Part shown: piece by piece, positions 26,862-35,041 of the stretch
Layout: every line of letters begins with the position of its first letter
Numbering within the stretch: position 1 is the stretch's first letter
DNA from: Desulfovibrio porci
GTDB taxonomy: Bacteria; Desulfobacterota; Desulfovibrionia; Desulfovibrionales; Desulfovibrionaceae
Assembly: GCF_009696265.1 (NCBI RefSeq)
Contig: NZ_VUMH01000002.1
Span: 62,001-126,000 of the forward strand
DNA: 64,000 bases
Direction: 5' to 3'
Notes under the pieces: generated by a model
Told to the model about the DNA's origin: nothing
What the model saw: only the letters and a program-made list of their open reading frames with translations
Databases searched by the model: none
Made by a program: the position numbers and the translations under genes

Positions 26862-26876
26862 GCAGGAAGTGTGCCA
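26862..26876 (-). promoter_or_regulatory. Sigma-54 promoter of the tctBAC-ridA-dehydrogenase cluster
   Basis: Minus strand TGGCAC-N5-CTGC: the -24 element is exact, the -12 element keeps the essential GC, and GG and GC are correctly spaced. It lies about 90 bp upstream of tctB and faces away from a sigma-54 activator gene. Confidence 0.72.
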
Positions 26877-26943
26877 GAAACGGCCCGTCGGATTTTTTTC
26901 AAAGTATTTCCACAGGCTGGAAGAAAAATCGGGCCACGCCCCA

Positions 26944-26966
26944 TATGTAACATTATGTGACATAAT
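26944..26966. promoter_or_regulatory. Tandem palindromes, probable activator-binding sites
   Basis: Two TATGT-N-ACAT(A/T) half-palindromic units begin at 26944 and 26954, exactly ten bases apart, and the second extends to a perfect 15-bp palindrome (ATTATGT-G-ACATAAT, 26952-26966). They sit about 95-115 bp upstream of the start of transcription predicted from the sigma-54 promoter, the usual distance for enhancer sites. Confidence 0.6.
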
Positions 26967-27010
26967 TCGCGCCGGGCCAACGCCGCGCAAGAGTATTGCG
27001 GCATCATAGC

Positions 27011-27056
27011 TTGTATCTTGCGCTGTTGGCGAAAAGAGTGTAACAAAAAGATACAA
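27011..27056. promoter_or_regulatory. Inverted repeat before the sigma-54 activator gene
   Basis: TTGTATCTT and its exact complement AAGATACAA are separated by 28 bp. The right arm overlaps a -10-like TACAAT (27052-27057) about 30 bp ahead of the activator ATG, so autoregulation is possible. Confidence 0.45.
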
Positions 27057-27085
27057 TGTAAATTTTTATTACACAGGACAAGCCC

Positions 27086-29005
27086 ATGCTGCATCCCATG
27101 GCAAGCATTCCCGGCCTTGAGGAGATCATCCGGCGCTCGCATCTGCGCTCCGCGCGCTACGGCGTTGATCCGCGCCTGGACGGCGCGCCCGAGAGCAGCC
27201 GCCTGAGCCCGGCCGCCCTGCGCAAGCGGATCAGCGGGCAGCGGGAATTTTTCGACCTGGCCAGGGCGCAGATCGACACGCTGTATGGTCTGCTCAAGGG
27301 CACGGGTTTCTGTATGGCCCTGGCCGACGGCGAGGGCTATGTGCTCTATGTGGTGGGCGATCCGGAACTGGAGGAGCACTTCAAGCGGCGGCGCTGCATG
27401 CCCGGCTACCGTTGGACCGAACGAGATCTGGGCACCTGCGCCATCGGCCTTGCCCTGGAGGAGCGCGTGCCGGTCTTTCTGCCCGGCGACCGGATGTACT
27501 CGGCCCAGGCCCGCAAGATCAGCAATGCGGGCGCGCCGGTTTTCGCGCCGGACGGCGGCACGGTGCTGGGGGCCATTTCGCTCAGCGGCAAGTCGGCCAT
27601 GATGCACGTGCATACCCTGGGCCTGGTGCGCCAGGCCGCGGAAACCGTGACTTCCCAGTTGCGCGAGCGGGAACGCATGCGCGATCTGGCCACAACCAAC
27701 CAGTATCTGCGCGCCTTGATCGAATCGGATTCACGCGGCATCGTCACCGTGGATTCACAGGGCCGCATTGTGCAGACCAACCGCAGCGCCCGTCGTCTGT
27801 TTCATTTGCCCAAGTCGCCCCAGGGGCGGGACTTCGAGGCGTTCACCGGCGGTCACAGCGGCGTGCCGGAACATCTTGCGGCGGGGAAGAGCTTCAAGGC
27901 GCGCGAAATTCTCGCCCGGCACAGCGGCATGACCCATTTCGCCTCATTCGATCCCATCTGCATGAGCGACGGCGGGGTGGCGGGCGGCCTGCTCACCGTG
28001 CTGGAAAAAAAAGAAGCCATGGGCATGGCCGTGGAAGTGACCGGCAGCCACGCCCATTTCACCTTTGATTCCATTCTGGGCACCAGCGCCTGTCTGAAGC
28101 AGGCCCTGCGCCATGCCCGCATCGCGGCGGACAGCACGGCCCCGGTGCTGCTTTGCGGCGAGACGGGCACGGGCAAGGAACTCTTCGCCCAGGCCATCCA
28201 CAACGGCGGGAAGCGCCGCAACGGCCCCTTTGTGGCCATCAATTGCGGGGCCATCCCCAAGGAACTGCTGGAAAGCGAGCTTTTCGGCTACGAGGAAGGG
28301 GCCTTTACCGGCGCGCGCAAGGGCGGGCGGCCGGGCAAGTTCGAACTGGCCGATTCGGGCACGCTCTTTCTGGATGAAATCGGGGACATGCCCTTTGACA
28401 TGCAGGTCAAGCTGCTGCGGGTGCTCCAATCCGGCGAAATCCAGCGCGTGGGGGGGCTGCGCTCCGTGCCTGTGGACCTGCGCGTCATTTCGGCTACCAA
28501 CAAGGATCTCCGCCAGGCTATCGAACAGCAGAAATTCCGCGCGGACCTCTATTACCGCATCAGCACCCTGAACATTATCGTGCCGCCCCTGCGCGAGCGG
28601 CCCGAGGACATTCTGCCGCTGGCCGAGTATTTCATCCAGCGACACCGTCTGCGCCTGAACAAACCCACGGCGGTCCTGCCGCCGGACACCGCCGCCATGC
28701 TCATGACCTATGCCTGGCCCGGCAATGTCCGCCAGTTGGAAAGCGCGGTGGAACGCGCCATGCATCTGGCCGAGGGCGGCGATCTGCTGGCCGAGCATTT
28801 CGGCATCGCCGGTCTGGAACGGCCCCGGCAGGGCGTGCCGTCCGGCGGCGGTTCCGGCCAGGGCACGCTGGAAGATCTGGAGCAACGGGCCGTGGCTGAA
28901 ACCCTGGCCCGCCATAACGGCAATATCCGGGCAACGGCCCGGACGCTGGGCGTCAGTCGGCCCACGCTCTACCGCAAACTGAAAAAGATGGGGATCAGAA
29001 CCTGA
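27086..29005 (+). CDS. AcoR-like sigma-54-dependent activator (GAF-PAS-AAA+-HTH)
   Basis: Enhancer-binding activator, 639 residues, architecture like AcoR/DhaR. A GAF-type sensory region spans about 60-195 ([39 protein letters not shown]), a PAS-like region follows (about 215-300), then the AAA+ domain with Walker A GETGTGKE and the sigma-54 loop GAFTGA, and a C-terminal Fis-type helix-turn-helix ([20 protein letters not shown]). ATG 27086 has AGGA about 8 bases upstream. It diverges from the tctB-first cluster; the 312-bp region between contains a sigma-54 promoter and palindromes, so it is the probable activator of that cluster. The inducer is unknown. Confidence 0.94.
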   Translation: MLHPMASIPGLEEIIRRSHLRSARYGVDPRLDGAPESSRLSPAALRKRISGQREFFDLARAQIDTLYGLLKGTGFCMALADGEGYVLYVVGDPELEEHFKRRRCMPGYRWTERDLGTCAIGLALEERVPVFLPGDRMYSAQARKISNAGAPVFAPDGGTVLGAISLSGKSAMMHVHTLGLVRQAAETVTSQLRERERMRDLATTNQYLRALIESDSRGIVTVDSQGRIVQTNRSARRLFHLPKSPQGRDFEAFTGGHSGVPEHLAAGKSFKAREILARHSGMTHFASFDPICMSDGGVAGGLLTVLEKKEAMGMAVEVTGSHAHFTFDSILGTSACLKQALRHARIAADSTAPVLLCGETGTGKELFAQAIHNGGKRRNGPFVAINCGAIPKELLESELFGYEEGAFTGARKGGRPGKFELADSGTLFLDEIGDMPFDMQVKLLRVLQSGEIQRVGGLRSVPVDLRVISATNKDLRQAIEQQKFRADLYYRISTLNIIVPPLRERPEDILPLAEYFIQRHRLRLNKPTAVLPPDTAAMLMTYAWPGNVRQLESAVERAMHLAEGGDLLAEHFGIAGLERPRQGVPSGGGSGQGTLEDLEQRAVAETLARHNGNIRATARTLGVSRPTLYRKLKKMGIRT

Positions 29006-29042
29006 TTTTTTGCGGCGCGAGAATGCTTCCCGCTGGGAAGAC

Positions 29043-29105
29043 GAGGCTGCCGACAAGGGGCGGCAGCCTCACTATTCCGTAACCAGGCGGGGCTGTATAC
29101 AGCCC
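29043..29105. terminator. Two hairpins between convergent genes
   Basis: GAGGCTGCCG-N8-CGGCAGCCTC (29043-29070) and the perfect 16-bp palindrome GGGCTGTATACAGCCC (29090-29105) lie between the activator stop and the DUF3467 stop. Neither has a long T run. Together they probably end both transcripts. Confidence 0.5.
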
Positions 29106-29420
29106 TCAGCGCGCGGCAAGCGCGGCCTGCTCCTTGAGCACGCGGTCCAGGGCCAGAAGCAGGCGCCGGGCTGAAGCCGGGTTCATCACAATGCGCCGGT
29201 CCAGGTCCACGGCCAGAAGCTCTTCGTCCGCGCCGTCCGCCGCGTCGGGCTTGTTCAGGTTTTCGGGCAGGCTCAGGCCGCAGCAGAGCACGATTTCCTC
29301 GGCCGTGCAGCGGGTCTGGAAGACATTGGCGTAGGAGGTGGTCATTTGGGCGCTGTTCAGCGCCACGCGGATCTGGCGGCCTTCCGTCGGGACGGTGGGC
29401 TGGTTTTTCTGTGTGCTCAT
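29106..29420 (-). CDS. DUF3467-family small protein
   Basis: Conserved 104-residue protein of the DUF3467 type, with no assigned function. It reads VALNSAQMTTSYANVFQTRCTAEEIVL, followed by a central acidic stretch and LDRRIVMNPASARRLLLALDRVL; the last part resembles the family's P-x-x-A-K-x-L-x-x-x-L-x-x-x-L ending. No signal peptide or membrane segment is seen. It is a stand-alone gene convergent with the sigma-54 activator and divergent from an XRE regulator, sharing with the latter an AT-rich upstream region. Confidence 0.75.
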   Translation of the reverse strand: MSTQKNQPTVPTEGRQIRVALNSAQMTTSYANVFQTRCTAEEIVLCCGLSLPENLNKPDAADGADEELLAVDLDRRIVMNPASARRLLLALDRVLKEQAALAAR

Positions 29421-29603
29421 TATTACCTCTTTTTCTTGTCGGAGTTACGGGGAGCGGCCGGGGCCGGGGCGGCCTTGGCGTCGGGCTGTTTGACCGAAAT
29501 CACGGGCAGGGCCGGACGGAACCGGACATTGCATTCCGGATGCGGGGCGGGTAAGGTTCGGCTACTGATTCTGGGAACCTTAACCGTCCGTAGGTTTCGT
29601 TTG

Positions 29604-29662
29604 ACTCATATATGAGTAAAAGTTAACTCGTATTTGTTATCAAAATTCATATGTGTGATAAT
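29604..29662 (+). promoter_or_regulatory. AT-rich divergent control region with palindromes and promoter
   Basis: The 324-bp gap 29421-29744 becomes AT-rich here. It contains the perfect palindrome ACTCATATATGAGT (29604-29617), AGTTAACT (29621-29628), and TTATCA-N13-TGATAA (29637-29661). TTGTTA-N17-GATAAT with an upstream TG (29634-29662) is a good plus-strand promoter for the XRE gene. The palindromes may be its own operators. Confidence 0.5.
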
Positions 29663-29744
29663 TCTTCCCATCCGCCGTCACCGGATGCGCTACGGGGGAC
29701 TGTCAGGCGTGCTTGCGGGCGTTCACGCTAGCGGGAGGTGCCTC

Positions 29745-30035
29745 GTGAACACCACGCTGGCCCAGCGTTTGCGGCTTGTGCGCGGCAAAACGCCCCAGGC
29801 GGAATTCGCCGGGAAGGTGGGCATTCACAAGAGTTCGTGGGGGCGGTACGAGCGGGGCGAAGGTGAACCTGTCGGTTCGGATTTGATAAAAATATGCTCC
29901 GTTTGTGATATCAATCCGCAGTGGCTGCTGCTGGGCCAGGGGCTGATGCCGCAACGTATGCCGGCCCTGCCTCGGGCGGCGCTTGACCTTCTTCTTTGTT
30001 GTACGTATTTTTGTACAAAAGGAAGCCCGCCATGA
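29745..30035 (+). CDS. XRE-family helix-turn-helix regulator
   Basis: Small DNA-binding protein, 96 residues from a GTG start at 29745 chosen because GGGAGG lies six bases upstream. The helix-turn-helix covers about residues 5-60 (LAQRLRLVRGKTPQAEFAG, KSSWGRYERGEGEPVGSDL), ending with DINPQWLLLGQG, a common phage-CI-like XRE pattern. No sensory or protease domain follows; the last ~15 residues are encoded by DNA that also holds the antitoxin promoter. Its TGA overlaps the antitoxin ATG (ATGA), so the two are translationally coupled. It may co-regulate the toxin-antitoxin genes or its own palindromic promoter. Confidence 0.75.
   Translation: MNTTLAQRLRLVRGKTPQAEFAGKVGIHKSSWGRYERGEGEPVGSDLIKICSVCDINPQWLLLGQGLMPQRMPALPRAALDLLLCCTYFCTKGSPP
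29983..30017 (+). promoter_or_regulatory. Antitoxin promoter with paired TGTAC operator
   Basis: TTGACC-N17-TATTTT (29983-30011) lies just upstream of the antitoxin start. Over the -10 sit TGTACG (30000-30005) and TGTACA (30012-30017), centres exactly 12 bp apart. E. coli YefM-YoeB binds paired TGTACA motifs at this spacing, so this looks like the same autorepression layout. Confidence 0.7.
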
Positions 30036-30289
30036 GCCAAGCCATCACCTATTCCGAAGCCCGCCAGAATCTGGCGGAAACCATGGACCGCGTGTGCGAC
30101 ACACATGCGCCTGTGATCATCACCCGCCGCAAGTCCCGGCCTGTGGTCATGCTTTCGCTGGACGACTACAGCAGTCTGGCTGAAACCGCGTATCTGCTGC
30201 AAAGTCCGGCCAACGCCGAACGCCTGCGGGCGGCCCTGCGCGCCGCCGATGAAGGGCAAACCAGACGTCACAACCTTGATGAGGCGTGA
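30032..30289 (+). CDS. YefM/Phd-family antitoxin
   Basis: Antitoxin of a type II toxin-antitoxin pair, 85 residues. The N-terminal DNA-binding fold matches YefM/Phd (ITYSEARQNLAETMDRVCD, APVIITRRKSRPVVMLSLDDY), and the C-terminus (LLQSPANAERLRAAL) matches the YefM toxin-neutralising region. It begins inside the stop of the XRE gene and ends 3 bp before the toxin GTG. It should bind the operator at 30000-30017 and neutralise the adjacent YoeB-like RNase. Confidence 0.93.
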   Translation: MSQAITYSEARQNLAETMDRVCDTHAPVIITRRKSRPVVMLSLDDYSSLAETAYLLQSPANAERLRAALRAADEGQTRRHNLDEA

Positions 30290-30292
30290 AGC

Positions 30293-30553
30293 GTGCTGTT
30301 GGCCTGGACACCGCAAGCCTGGGAAGATTATCTGTATTGGCAGCGCACGGACAAAAAAATCCTCAAGCGTGTTAACGAACTCATCCGTGATGCGCTCCGC
30401 GACCCCTGCTCCGGACTCGGCAAGCCGGAGGCACTGAAATTTGATCTCGGCGGCTGCTGGTCCCGGCGTGTGGATCTCACCCACCGCCTTGTCTATCGCG
30501 TGGACGAAGCCGCCGGTGCGCTTGTTGTGCTGCAGTGCCGTTATCACTACTGA
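30293..30553 (+). CDS. YoeB-family mRNA interferase toxin
   Basis: Ribosome-dependent endoribonuclease toxin, 86 residues from a GTG start. The RelE/YoeB fold is clear: [43 protein letters not shown], and the C-terminal CRYHY. Residues matching the catalytic set of E. coli YoeB (Glu of GKPE, Arg of SRR, His and Tyr of the last four residues) are all present, so it appears active. It is paired with the upstream antitoxin, 3 bp apart. No gene continues in the operon; 30554-30702 shows only the upstream region of the aminotransferase gene. Confidence 0.93.
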   Translation: MLLAWTPQAWEDYLYWQRTDKKILKRVNELIRDALRDPCSGLGKPEALKFDLGGCWSRRVDLTHRLVYRVDEAAGALVVLQCRYHY

Positions 30554-30702
30554 CAAGCGGCCCTTCCCCTCCCGCCTTCCCGGCAAATCCCTTTACAAAA
30601 AGACGCGCCGCCAGCTATTCTGCCGGGCAAGCCGGGCCGCGCGCCGTGCGCGCCCGTCCCCCCCGGGTCCGGGGGCCCGGCTCAAACCAAGCGAGAAGGA
30701 AG

Positions 30703-31884
30703 ATGGAAGAGTTTTCGCGTATCCAGCGGCTGCCCCCCTATGTCTTTGCGGTGGTGGGCGATCTCAAGATGAAGCTGCGACGGCAGAATGTCGACATCGT
30801 GGATTTCAGCATGGGCAATCCCGACATTCCCACGCCGGGCCATGTGGTGGACAAACTGGTGGAGGCCGCGCAAAAGCCGGTCAATCACCGCTATTCCCTG
30901 TCCAGGGGCATCCCCAATCTGCGCAAGGCCGTCTGCGACCGCTACGCCCGCCTCTACGGCGTGGAACTGGACCCGGAGAGCGAAGCCATCGTGACCATGG
31001 GCTCCAAGGAAGGTCTGGCCCACCTTTCTCTGGCCATGCTGAATCCCGGCGACGTGGTGCTGGCCCCGGACCCCACCTATCCCATCCATAAATACGCGCC
31101 GATCATCGCGGGCGCGGACGTGCGCAGCGTGCCCATCGGGCCGGGCCGCGACTTTTTTGAAGACCTGACCACCGCCACCCGGCAGGCCTGGCCCAAACCC
31201 AAGCTGCTCTTCCTCTGCTACCCGCACAATCCCACCACCGAAGTGACGGACCTGGACTTTTTCCGCAAGGTGGTGGCCTTCGCCAAGGAGAACAATCTCT
31301 GGGTGGTCCACGATCTGGCCTACGCCGATCTGGTCTTCGACGGCTACAAGGCTCCCAGCTTCCTCCAGGCCGAAGGGGCCAAGGATGTGGGCGTGGAGTT
31401 CTACAGCCTGTCCAAGAGCTATTCCATGCCCGGCTGGCGGGTGGGCTTCTGCCTGGGCAATCCGCGTCTGGTGCATGCGCTGGCCCGGATCAAGAGCTAT
31501 CTGGATTACGGCATCTTCCAGCCCATCCAGATCGCCGCCACCGTGGCCCTTAACGGACCGCAGGACAGTGTGGACGAGATCCGGGAGGTCTACCGCGAAC
31601 GCCGCGACCGGCTCATCGAGGGCCTGGGCCGCATCGGCTGGGAAGTGCCGTCGCCCAAAGCCACCATGTTCGTCTGGGCGCGCATTCCCGAAGCTTTCCG
31701 CAAGATGGGTTCCGTGGAATTTTCCAAACTGTTGCTGACCGAAGCGCAGGTGGCCGTGTCGCCGGGCCTGGGTTTCGGTTCCTACGGCGACGAGTACGTG
31801 CGTTTCGCCCTCATTGAAAACGAGCACCGCACCCGGCAGGCCGTCAGCAATATGCGCCGCCTGCTCTCGGGCGCGCCGGAGTAG
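30703..31884 (+). CDS. Class I/II aminotransferase, AlaC-like alanine transaminase
   Basis: PLP-dependent aminotransferase, 393 residues, closely patterned on AlaC-type glutamate-pyruvate transaminases ([40 protein letters not shown]). The PLP lysine lies in [15 protein letters not shown], and the C-terminal arginine for the substrate carboxylate is in [15 protein letters not shown] 30703 follows AGAAGGAAG. Homoserine dehydrogenase starts 2 bp after its stop, so they form one operon linking alanine and aspartate-family amino acid metabolism. LL-diaminopimelate or aspartate aminotransferase activity is a less likely alternative. Confidence 0.87.
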   Translation: MEEFSRIQRLPPYVFAVVGDLKMKLRRQNVDIVDFSMGNPDIPTPGHVVDKLVEAAQKPVNHRYSLSRGIPNLRKAVCDRYARLYGVELDPESEAIVTMGSKEGLAHLSLAMLNPGDVVLAPDPTYPIHKYAPIIAGADVRSVPIGPGRDFFEDLTTATRQAWPKPKLLFLCYPHNPTTEVTDLDFFRKVVAFAKENNLWVVHDLAYADLVFDGYKAPSFLQAEGAKDVGVEFYSLSKSYSMPGWRVGFCLGNPRLVHALARIKSYLDYGIFQPIQIAATVALNGPQDSVDEIREVYRERRDRLIEGLGRIGWEVPSPKATMFVWARIPEAFRKMGSVEFSKLLLTEAQVAVSPGLGFGSYGDEYVRFALIENEHRTRQAVSNMRRLLSGAPE

Positions 31885-31886
31885 AC

Positions 31887-33221
31887 ATGACGAAAGCCAA
31901 CGAAAGCAAACCCCTGGTGGCCGGTCTGGCCGGTTTCGGCACGGTGGGCGGCGGCCTGGCCCGCCTGCTCAAGGAAAACGCGGACATCATCCGCCGCCGC
32001 ACGGGCCGCGACATCGTGGTCAAACGGGTCCTGGTGCGCAACGCCCAGAAAGCCCGTAACGTGCCCCTGCCCGAGGGCGCGGAACTGACCACCGATCCGG
32101 CGGCGCTCACCGACGATCCGGATATCGACGTGCTGGTGGAGCTCATCGGCGGCATCGACCAGGCCCGCGCGCTTATCGACCGCGCCCTGGACCAGGGCAA
32201 GCACATCGTCACCGCCAACAAGGCCCTGCTGGCCGAAGAGGGTCTGGCGCTCTTCCAGAAGGCCGAGCGCAAAAAGCGCATCCTGCGCTATGAGGCCAGC
32301 GTGGCCGGGGCCATCCCCATTGTCCAGGCCCTCAAGGAAAGCCTCACGGGCAACCGCATCGAGTCGCTCATGGGCATCCTCAACGGCACCAGCAATTACA
32401 TCCTGTCCGAGATGACCTCCAACGGTCTGGATTTCGACGTGGCCCTCAGGCAGGCCCAGGAGTTGGGCTATGCGGAGGCCGATCCCACCCTGGACATCGA
32501 CGGCCACGACGCGGCCCACAAGCTGATTCTGCTGATCCGTCTGGCCTACGGGGTCAATTATCCCTATACGGCCCTGTCCGTGCGCGGCATCCGGGGGCTT
32601 TCGTCCCTGGACATCCGCCTGGCGCGCGAATTCGGCTACCGCATCAAGCTCATCGGCCAGGTGCGCGAAGTGCGCTGCCCGGAAGGCAGGGATTGCAGGG
32701 ACGATGGTCCTATCCGGCTGGAGGCCGGGGTGTTTCCGGCTCTGGTGCATCACACCTTTCTGCTGGCGCGCGTGGGCGGCGTGTACAATGCCGCGCGTGT
32801 GGAGGCCAATGCCGCCGGGGCGCTCTTCTTCCACGGGCGCGGGGCCGGGGACCTGCCCACGGCCGGGGCCGTGCTGGCCGACCTGATGGCCGTGGCCCGC
32901 GAGGAGCGGCCCAACAACACGGGCTTTGTGGGCAGGGATCTGCCCAAGGCCGCCATTGTGCCGCCCGAGGAATGGCGCTCCTGCTACTACGTGCGGGTGA
33001 TGGTCCAGGACGCGCCCGGCGTGCTGCGGGATATTTCCGGCTGCATGGCCGCCGAGGGCATCAGCGTGGCCCAGATGATCCAGAAGACCGACGAGGGCCA
33101 TGGCGTGCCCCTGGTCTTCATGACCCACGAAACCTCGGCACAGGCCATGAGCGACGCGCTCCAGCGCACGGTGGACGCGGGCCTGCTCAAGGAACCGGCG
33201 GTGTATTTCAGGGTGCTGTAG
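31887..33221 (+). CDS. hom: Homoserine dehydrogenase with ACT domain
   Basis: NAD(P)H-dependent reduction of aspartate semialdehyde to homoserine, for threonine and methionine. It has 444 residues. The nucleotide-binding motif GFGTVGGGLARLL is near residue 15, ANKALLA near 110, the catalytic region GILNGTSNYILSEM and the substrate motif GYAEADPTLDIDGHDAAHK follow. A C-terminal ACT domain (about 362-435, VRVMVQDAPGVLRDISGCM) indicates allosteric control, probably by threonine. ATG 31887 is 2 bp after the aminotransferase stop. Confidence 0.95.
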   Translation: MTKANESKPLVAGLAGFGTVGGGLARLLKENADIIRRRTGRDIVVKRVLVRNAQKARNVPLPEGAELTTDPAALTDDPDIDVLVELIGGIDQARALIDRALDQGKHIVTANKALLAEEGLALFQKAERKKRILRYEASVAGAIPIVQALKESLTGNRIESLMGILNGTSNYILSEMTSNGLDFDVALRQAQELGYAEADPTLDIDGHDAAHKLILLIRLAYGVNYPYTALSVRGIRGLSSLDIRLAREFGYRIKLIGQVREVRCPEGRDCRDDGPIRLEAGVFPALVHHTFLLARVGGVYNAARVEANAAGALFFHGRGAGDLPTAGAVLADLMAVAREERPNNTGFVGRDLPKAAIVPPEEWRSCYYVRVMVQDAPGVLRDISGCMAAEGISVAQMIQKTDEGHGVPLVFMTHETSAQAMSDALQRTVDAGLLKEPAVYFRVL

Positions 33222-33281
33222 GGCACGGCCGGACGCGGCTGTTCCCGATTGGAAAGAGCCTGATACAGGAATATTTGCGCG

Positions 33282-33320
33282 GTCTTGCGGGCTTGGCGAA
33301 AACCGCCAGCCCCGCAAGAC
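33282..33320 (+). terminator. Hairpin after hom
   Basis: GTCTTGCGGG paired with CCCGCAAGAC around an inner TGGCG/CGCCA stem, about 60 bp past the hom stop. A short U-rich stretch (CTATATTCTTT) follows at 33328-33338. This 209-bp gap (33222-33430) has no gene; the TATATT may also serve as a -10 for the next gene. Confidence 0.45.
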
Positions 33321-33430
33321 GCGCGGGCTATATTCTTTCGACCTTGCCTTACCATCCCGGCATTCTTCCGACTGCCCGCCGGGGCCGCCCGTGTAACAAT
33401 CAGACAGCCACAGCGGAGCCACATCCAGCC

Positions 33431-34597
33431 ATGATTATTCTCGATGAACCCTATGTTTCGCCGGAACTGGCGGCCTACGCCGCCGCCCGGCAAGAACCCG
33501 TGCTGGACAACGCCACGGCCCGCGCCTGTGCCCGCGACTACGGCGCGGCCCTCAACCTGACGCCTGAGGACGCCTTTGCGAGCCTCTGCCGGGGGGACGC
33601 GCCGCGTCTGTACACTTGCTCGGAAAACGCGCTGGACTGGGTGTACGCGCATTCCGGCAACAACGCGCTGGTGGAGCGCGTCCGGCGGCTCAAGGACAAG
33701 GCCGTCTGCCGCGAGCGGCTGGCCCCACTCTATGCCGATTTTTTCTTCCGCCAGGTTACCCTGGAAGAACTGGCGGCGCTGCCTTTCGAGGCGCTCAAGG
33801 TCCCCTGCGTGCTCAAACCGGCGGTGGGTTTTTTCAGTCTGGGCGTCCACCGCATTGAAAACGCGGCCCAGTGGGAGGCGGCCAAAGTCGCCGTGGCCCG
33901 CGACGCGGCCCTCTGGCGCGAGCAATATCCGCCCGAAGTGGTGGGCGGTGGCCGTTTTCTGCTGGAGGAATACATTCAGGGCGAGGAATACGCCGTGGAT
34001 GTCTATTACGACCGGCAGGGCCGGGCCGTGGTCTGCAACATCCTGCGGCACGAGTTTTCCTCGGATGCGGACGTCAGCGACCGGCTCTACTACACCAGCC
34101 GGGAGATCATCGAGAGCCGCCTGAACGAGTTCGAGGCATGGTTCAACCGGGTCAACGGCCCGCTGGGACTGCGCAATTTTCCGGTCCACGTGGAGCTGCG
34201 CCGGGACGCCGGGGGCCGCATCGCGCCCATTGAGTTCAATCCACTGCGTTTCGCGGGCTGGTGCTCCACGGACGTCAGCCTCTTTGCCTGGGGTTTTCAT
34301 TCCTACGGCTGTTTTCTGGAAGACACGCGCCCGGACTGGGAACGCGTCCTGGCCGGAAAAGAGGGCCTGCTCTACACCCTGATGGTCCTGAACAAGCCCG
34401 AAAACTGTCCGCCGGTGCGCGATTTCGACTACGACGCCCTGTGTCGGGATTTCGGCAAGGTGCTGCATTTGCGGCCCTGTGATTTCAGGCGCTTCTCCCA
34501 TTTCGGCTTTCTGTTCACTGAAACCCCGGCCGACCGGCGCGAGGAACTGGACCGCATTATCCGTTCCGACCTTACGGAATACATTCAGCAGGAATAG
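33431..34597 (+). CDS. ATP-grasp domain protein of unknown substrate
   Basis: Predicted carboxylate-amine/thiol ligase with an ATP-grasp fold, 388 residues. Visible elements are a lysine-bearing strand (PCVLKPAVGFFSLGVHRI), the hinge/adenine region (FLLEEYIQGEEYAVDVYYD) and a metal-binding strand ending IEFNPLRFAGWCSTD where E and N lie at the expected positions. The N-terminal ~110 residues have no recognised fold. ATG 33431 has a poorly placed GGAG. It precedes yjbQ by 6 bp, so they are likely co-expressed. The substrate cannot be read; peptide, amino-acid or cofactor ligation are all possible. Confidence 0.75.
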   Translation: MIILDEPYVSPELAAYAAARQEPVLDNATARACARDYGAALNLTPEDAFASLCRGDAPRLYTCSENALDWVYAHSGNNALVERVRRLKDKAVCRERLAPLYADFFFRQVTLEELAALPFEALKVPCVLKPAVGFFSLGVHRIENAAQWEAAKVAVARDAALWREQYPPEVVGGGRFLLEEYIQGEEYAVDVYYDRQGRAVVCNILRHEFSSDADVSDRLYYTSREIIESRLNEFEAWFNRVNGPLGLRNFPVHVELRRDAGGRIAPIEFNPLRFAGWCSTDVSLFAWGFHSYGCFLEDTRPDWERVLAGKEGLLYTLMVLNKPENCPPVRDFDYDALCRDFGKVLHLRPCDFRRFSHFGFLFTETPADRREELDRIIRSDLTEYIQQE

Positions 34598-34603
34598 ATA
34601 TAT

Positions 34604-35041
34604 ATGCATAAACTCACATTTGACACCCGCGCGCGTTGTGAAATGCGCGACATCACCCCGGAACTGCGCGCCTTCACGGAACGCATGGCCCGCGAACACG
34701 GGCGGCGGCACGGGGCGCTGGCCCTGTTCTGCCCGCATACCACCTGCGGCCTGACAGTCAACGAGGGCGCGGACCCGGACGTGCGGCGAGACATGCTGGC
34801 CTTCTTCAGTCGCCTCGCGCCGGAACACGGCGACTACCGCCATGCCGAGGGCAACAGCGACGCGCACATCAAGGCCAGCCTGCACGGCCCCTCCCTGCTG
34901 CTTCTGGTGGAGGACGGCGAACTGCGCCTGGGCACGTGGCAGGCTGTCTATCTCTGCGAGGGCGACGGCCCGCGCCGCCGCTCCCTCTGGTTGCAATGGC
35001 TGCCCGGCGAGGCCGGAGAGCATGAGGGGGATCGGGCATGA
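34604..35041 (+). CDS. YjbQ/UPF0047 family protein
   Basis: Conserved 145-residue protein of the YjbQ family, reported to have a weak secondary thiamine phosphate synthase activity; its true role is unclear. Conserved blocks: FCPHTTCGLTVNEGADPDV, HAEGNSDAHIKASLHG, and GTWQAVYLCEGDGPRRRSLW, including the His and Asp residues proposed to form a metal/active site. Its TGA overlaps the ATG of the Kef-type antiporter (ATGA), and the ATP-grasp gene ends 6 bp upstream, so the three are probably one operon. Confidence 0.9.
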   Translation: MHKLTFDTRARCEMRDITPELRAFTERMAREHGRRHGALALFCPHTTCGLTVNEGADPDVRRDMLAFFSRLAPEHGDYRHAEGNSDAHIKASLHGPSLLLLVEDGELRLGTWQAVYLCEGDGPRRRSLWLQWLPGEAGEHEGDRA

